Assembly: GCA_964436045.1 (NCBI GenBank)
Contig: CAYTBN010000010.1
Location: 62,001 to 126,000, forward strand
Reading direction: 5' to 3'
Origin: CAYTBN01 sp964436045
GTDB taxonomy: Bacteria; Myxococcota_A; UBA796; UBA9615; CAYRNR01
Length of the DNA stretch: 64,000 nucleotides
Part shown: piece by piece, positions 60,590 to 64,000 of the stretch
How the letters are laid out: every line of letters begins with the position of its first letter
Numbering within the stretch: the first letter of the stretch is position 1
Notes under the pieces: generated by a model
What the model was told of the DNA's origin: nothing
Database searches by the model: none
The model's input: only the letters and a program-made list of their open reading frames with translations
Translations under genes and position numbers: made by a program

Positions 60590-63500
60590 CGTAGCGATCC
60601 GCCGCCCCGTCCTGACGACGATGGTGGCCGTGATGATGATGGTCCTCGGCACGGTGGCCCTGTTCCGCCTGCCCGTGGACCTGTTCCCCGACGTCTCCCT
60701 GCCGATCCTGACCGTCATCGTGCCCTACCCGGGCGCCTCGCCGACCCAGGTCGAGGAGGAGGTGGTCAAGCCCCTCGAGGACGCCGTGGCGGGCATCGGC
60801 GGGCTCGACGACACCTACTCCATCTCCCGCGAATCGGTGGGGATCGTGGTGGCGGTGTTCGACATGTCCGCCGATCTGGCGGAGGTGTCCGACGAGATCC
60901 GGGACCGGGTCTACGCCCTGCGGTCGTTCTTCCCCGCGGGGGTGGACGATCCGATCTTCCGCCGCGTGGACCCCTCGGCATCGCCCGTGATGACCTTCGC
61001 CGTGTCGTCCGACCTGACCTCGCTGCAGACCCGCGAGCTGACCGAACGGCTGATCAAGCCGCGGATCGAACAGATCGACGGGGTCGGCGCGGTCGACATC
61101 TTCGGCGGCGAGCAGCGGGAGATCCAGGTCGAGCTGGACCTGCCCAAGATGGCGGAGCAGCGCATCCCGCTGATGCGGGTGATCCAGCAGGTGGGCTACG
61201 ACACCGTGGACATCCCGGGCGGCCACATGAACGTGGGCGACGCCCGCATCGGGCTGCGCTCCCTGGGCCAGGTCGAGAGCCTGGACGAGTTGGGATCGAT
61301 CGTGGTCCAGGGGTTTCCGGCGCCGATCTATCTGCGTGACATCGCGCAGATCGTGGACGGCCGGGTCGAGCAGACCACGGTGGCCAGGGTGGACGGGCGC
61401 CGGGCCGTGACCTTCGAGGTGATCAAGGAGAGCGGCGCCAACACCGTCGAGATCTGCAAGCGGGTGCACCGGGCCACCGAAAGGCTCGAGGAGGAGCTGC
61501 CCACCGGGGTGGCCATCGAGCCGGTGCTCGACACCTCGGTGATGGTCGCCGACATGCTCCACGAGATGCGGACCGCGCTGATCATCGGCGCGGCGATGGC
61601 CGTGCTGGTGGTGTTCCTGTTCATGGTGGACTGGCGGTCGACGCTGATCTCGGCGACCGCGCTGCCCACCTCGGTGATCGCCACCTTCTTCTTCATGTGG
61701 ATCGCCGGCTTCTCGCTGAACCTGCTGACCCTGCTGGCCATGGCGCTGGCGGTGGGGATCCTCGTCGACGACGCGGTGGTCGTCCGCGAGGCGATCTACC
61801 GCCGCCTGGAGGCCGGCGAAGAGCCGGCCATCGCCGCCTCGCGGGGCACCAAGCAGGTCGCGCTTGCGGTGCTGGCCACCACCCTGAGCATCCTGGCGGT
61901 GTTCGTGCCCGTGGGCTTCGTGGGCGGGTTGGTCGGCCAGTTCTTCAAGGAGTTCGGCTACACCGTGGCCATCGCGGTGTCCGTGTCGCTGTTCATCGCG
62001 TTCACGGTCGACCCGATGCTGTCGGCGCGCATCAGCCGGGTGGTGCACGAGCACGAACGCAGCAAGCCCGCGCTGGCGCTGATCCACTTCTGGCGGCGGG
62101 TGGACGACCAGTACGGGCGGATGCTGGCGTTCTCGCTGCGCCACGGTCTGGCGGTGGTGGTGGGCTCGGTGGTGCTGCTCATCGGCAGCCTGTTGCTGAC
62201 CAGCCTCATCGGCTGGGAGTTCATCCCGCGTTACGACCGCAACCAGTTCATCGTCGAGGTCAACCTGGCGCCGTCGACCGGCCTGCTGGCCGCCGAGCGG
62301 AAGGCGGAGGCCATCGAGGGTGTGCTGGGCGAGATCGCCGAGGTGGAGCACATCTACACCGTCGTCGGCCCGGACGGCGAGACCGACCGACTCGCGATGC
62401 GTGTGCTGACCAGCAAGAAGAGCGACCGGGATCGGTCGATCTACGATATCCAGGCCGAGGCCCGTGGGCGGCTGAAGGTCTTCCCCGGAATGAGCGTCAC
62501 GGTGGAGGACGCCCCGATGCTCGAAGGCGCCCAGATGGGCAGCGCCATCGAGATCGAGATCCGGGGCGACGACATGGCTGCGCTCGAGGAGGTGGCCGAG
62601 ATCCTGCGGCTGGAGCTGCGCCGGGTCCAGGGGGCGGTGGACATCCGGACCAGCCACCGGCCCGGTCGCCCCGAGCTGCAGCTGGACGTCGACCGGGACA
62701 AGTCGGCCATCGCCGGACTGTCGGTGGGCCAGGTGGGCATCGCCCTGCGGATGGCCGTGGCAGGGCAGGTGGTGGGCGCCTACCGGGAGGGGGACGAGAG
62801 CTACGACATCCGGATGCGGGCCCGGGACGAGGACCGCAGCCCCCGGGCGCTGCTGCCCAACCTGCTGCTGCTCAGCCCGCTGCCCCGGCTGGAAGATCCC
62901 CACGGCCTGGGCACGCCGGTGGCGCTGCAAGACGTCGCCCGGCTGGGATTCTCGTCCGCGCCGTCGACGGTGGAGCGCCACGATCGCCAGCGGTTCCTGA
63001 AGCTGGGCTGCGAGGTGACGGATCGTCCGCTGAGCGAGGTGCAGGCGGACATCCGCGAGATCATCGCCACCGTCCCCCGCGCCGACGGCGTCGAGGTGCT
63101 GATCAAGGGCGACGTGGAGGGGGCCCAGGACGCCCTGGGCAGCCTGCTGCTGGCTCTGGCCCTGTCCGTCGTGTGCATCTACGCGGTGCTGGCGAGCCAG
63201 TTCGAGAGCTTCGTACACCCGTTCACGATCATGTTGTCGTTGCCCCTGGCGGTGGTGGGCGCCTTCGTGACCCTGTTCCTGGTGGGCTGGCCCGTGGGGG
63301 TGCCGACCATGCTGGGCATCATCTTGCTGATGGGGCTGGTGACCAAGAACGCGATCCTGCTGGTGGACCGGGCCAACCAGCTGCGGGACGAGGGGGTGAG
63401 CATCGTCGACTCGATGCTGGCGGCGGGCCACATGCGCCTGCGGCCGATCCTGATGACCACGCTGGCGACGATCCTGGGCATGCTGCCGCCAGCGCTCTCC

Positions 63501-63653
63501 ACCGGCTCGGGCAGCGAGATCCGTCAGCCCATGGCCCTACCGGTCATGGGCGGGTTGGTGGCCTCGACCCTGCTGACCCTGGTGGTCGTGCCCGTGGTCT
63601 ACACGTGGGTCGAAGGCCTGCGCGAACGCTGGCGGCGAGGGGGTGCTGGATGA
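60576..63653 (+). CDS. RND-family efflux pump (HAE1/AcrB-like)
   Basis: The product has 1025 residues from ATG 60576, inside the end of the adaptor gene. The N-terminus MWLSDVAIRRPVLTTMVAV, the PGASPTQVEEEV motif, two large porter loops and twelve helices fit HAE-type RND pumps. The helix 4 proton relay shows GILVDDAVVVREAIYRRLEAG near 390-410 with the two Asp. It would export hydrophobic or amphiphilic compounds across the envelope by proton antiport. The TetR gene that follows overlaps its stop. Confidence 0.93.
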   Translation: MWLSDVAIRRPVLTTMVAVMMMVLGTVALFRLPVDLFPDVSLPILTVIVPYPGASPTQVEEEVVKPLEDAVAGIGGLDDTYSISRESVGIVVAVFDMSADLAEVSDEIRDRVYALRSFFPAGVDDPIFRRVDPSASPVMTFAVSSDLTSLQTRELTERLIKPRIEQIDGVGAVDIFGGEQREIQVELDLPKMAEQRIPLMRVIQQVGYDTVDIPGGHMNVGDARIGLRSLGQVESLDELGSIVVQGFPAPIYLRDIAQIVDGRVEQTTVARVDGRRAVTFEVIKESGANTVEICKRVHRATERLEEELPTGVAIEPVLDTSVMVADMLHEMRTALIIGAAMAVLVVFLFMVDWRSTLISATALPTSVIATFFFMWIAGFSLNLLTLLAMALAVGILVDDAVVVREAIYRRLEAGEEPAIAASRGTKQVALAVLATTLSILAVFVPVGFVGGLVGQFFKEFGYTVAIAVSVSLFIAFTVDPMLSARISRVVHEHERSKPALALIHFWRRVDDQYGRMLAFSLRHGLAVVVGSVVLLIGSLLLTSLIGWEFIPRYDRNQFIVEVNLAPSTGLLAAERKAEAIEGVLGEIAEVEHIYTVVGPDGETDRLAMRVLTSKKSDRDRSIYDIQAEARGRLKVFPGMSVTVEDAPMLEGAQMGSAIEIEIRGDDMAALEEVAEILRLELRRVQGAVDIRTSHRPGRPELQLDVDRDKSAIAGLSVGQVGIALRMAVAGQVVGAYREGDESYDIRMRARDEDRSPRALLPNLLLLSPLPRLEDPHGLGTPVALQDVARLGFSSAPSTVERHDRQRFLKLGCEVTDRPLSEVQADIREIIATVPRADGVEVLIKGDVEGAQDALGSLLLALALSVVCIYAVLASQFESFVHPFTIMLSLPLAVVGAFVTLFLVGWPVGVPTMLGIILLMGLVTKNAILLVDRANQLRDEGVSIVDSMLAAGHMRLRPILMTTLATILGMLPPALSTGSGSEIRQPMALPVMGGLVASTLLTLVVVPVVYTWVEGLRERWRRGGAG

Positions 63654-64000
63654 ACACCGATCGAAGAGATGCCAAGGTGTCGGTGCTGCTGGACGCCGCC
63701 CGCGAGGTCGTGATGCGGTTCGGCTATCGCAAGACGACCCTGGAGGACATCGCCGACGCGGCGGGGGTCAGCCGGGCGACCCTGTACTACTACTTCCCCA
63801 ACAAGGAGGAGGTCTTCAGGGCGCTCATCGAGCGGGAGATCAACGCATTCCAGCAGATATTGACCGATGCGGTCGATCCCGACGCACCGCCCGACGAACG
63901 GCTGATGGCGCTGGTGCGCACCCGCTACACCCACCTGCGCCGGATCAAGGCGCTGTACTCGGTGACCCACAACATCAGCCGCGAGCACCTGCCGATGGCG
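63650..64000 (+). CDS. TetR/AcrR-family regulator (partial)
   Basis: The first 117 codons are present; the 3' part lies beyond the window. The ATG overlaps the stop of the RND gene (ATGA). The helix-turn-helix is at about 30-50 (LEDIADAAGVSRATLYYYFP), followed by NKEEVFRALIEREI, as in TetR family N-terminal domains. It likely represses the efflux operon by binding the palindrome at 59313-59325. Confidence 0.92.
   Translation, partial: MNTDRRDAKVSVLLDAAREVVMRFGYRKTTLEDIADAAGVSRATLYYYFPNKEEVFRALIEREINAFQQILTDAVDPDAPPDERLMALVRTRYTHLRRIKALYSVTHNISREHLPMA

Overview
The window is very GC-rich, gene-dense bacterial DNA with wobble positions almost saturated in G or C. Several signs point to an uncultured member of the Myxococcota or a related former deltaproteobacterial lineage. 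There are many secreted lipoproteins with a lipobox Cys followed by an Asp/Gly/Thr linker. One lipoprotein has eight MopE-type (DxDGDG ... CDGxDxDCDG) repeats. A secreted metalloprotease ends in a MYXO-CTERM-like tail (CxC, hydrophobic stretch, run of Arg), and a second such tail lies at the left edge. No rRNA, tRNA, transposase, integrase or phage gene was recognised. This is a chromosomal region with some accessory repeats.

Layout. 0-13 kb: envelope and secreted proteins (PDZ protein, SuhB-type phosphatase, MtgA transglycosylase, MopE/fibrinogen-like lipoprotein, membrane metallophosphoesterase, metalloprotease, YbgC-type thioesterase, GH105-like lipoprotein with a transglutaminase). Between the metalloprotease and the thioesterase is a 60-codon gene (9936-10118, minus) that reads as a DUF6132-type membrane protein only if an in-frame UGA is read as selenocysteine. 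The UGA sits where the family has a conserved Cys, and a hairpin with a GGUC loop follows at the spacing expected of a bacterial SECIS. 13-28 kb: TPR protein, sulfatase-fold/TPR lipoprotein, two-subunit pyruvate carboxylase, an amber-interrupted coiled-coil lipoprotein, a helicase fused to a membrane hairpin, and an M28 peptidase. 28-35 kb: MoxR / DUF58 / TgpA operon and a hybrid histidine kinase. 35-44 kb: rRNA methyltransferase, secreted spermidine-synthase-like protein, SfsA, then a sulfur and threonine amino-acid cluster (CBS, CGL, ThrC, ApgM-like).

44-50 kb is the repeat-rich accessory part. An LRR-type lipoprotein gene is flanked by inverted hexanucleotide-repeat elements. A DUF2288 gene follows, then a noncoding block with strong palindromes. 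Two loci carry paired 49-bp palindromic units of fixed design (ACCATCT-N10-GTCCG-N5-CGGAC-N10-AGATGGT), and they bracket an amber-interrupted erythromycin-esterase-like lipoprotein gene and a small secreted protein gene.

50-64 kb: a Gld-type ABC exporter operon (ATPase, fused GldF-GldG, DUF4340), an FHA/zinc-ribbon gene broken by two compensating frameshifts, a pair of DUF3857 proteins of which the second has lost its catalytic Cys, and an RND efflux operon that ends in a TetR regulator. A 13-bp palindrome fills the promoter spacer upstream of the RND operon and is the likely TetR operator.
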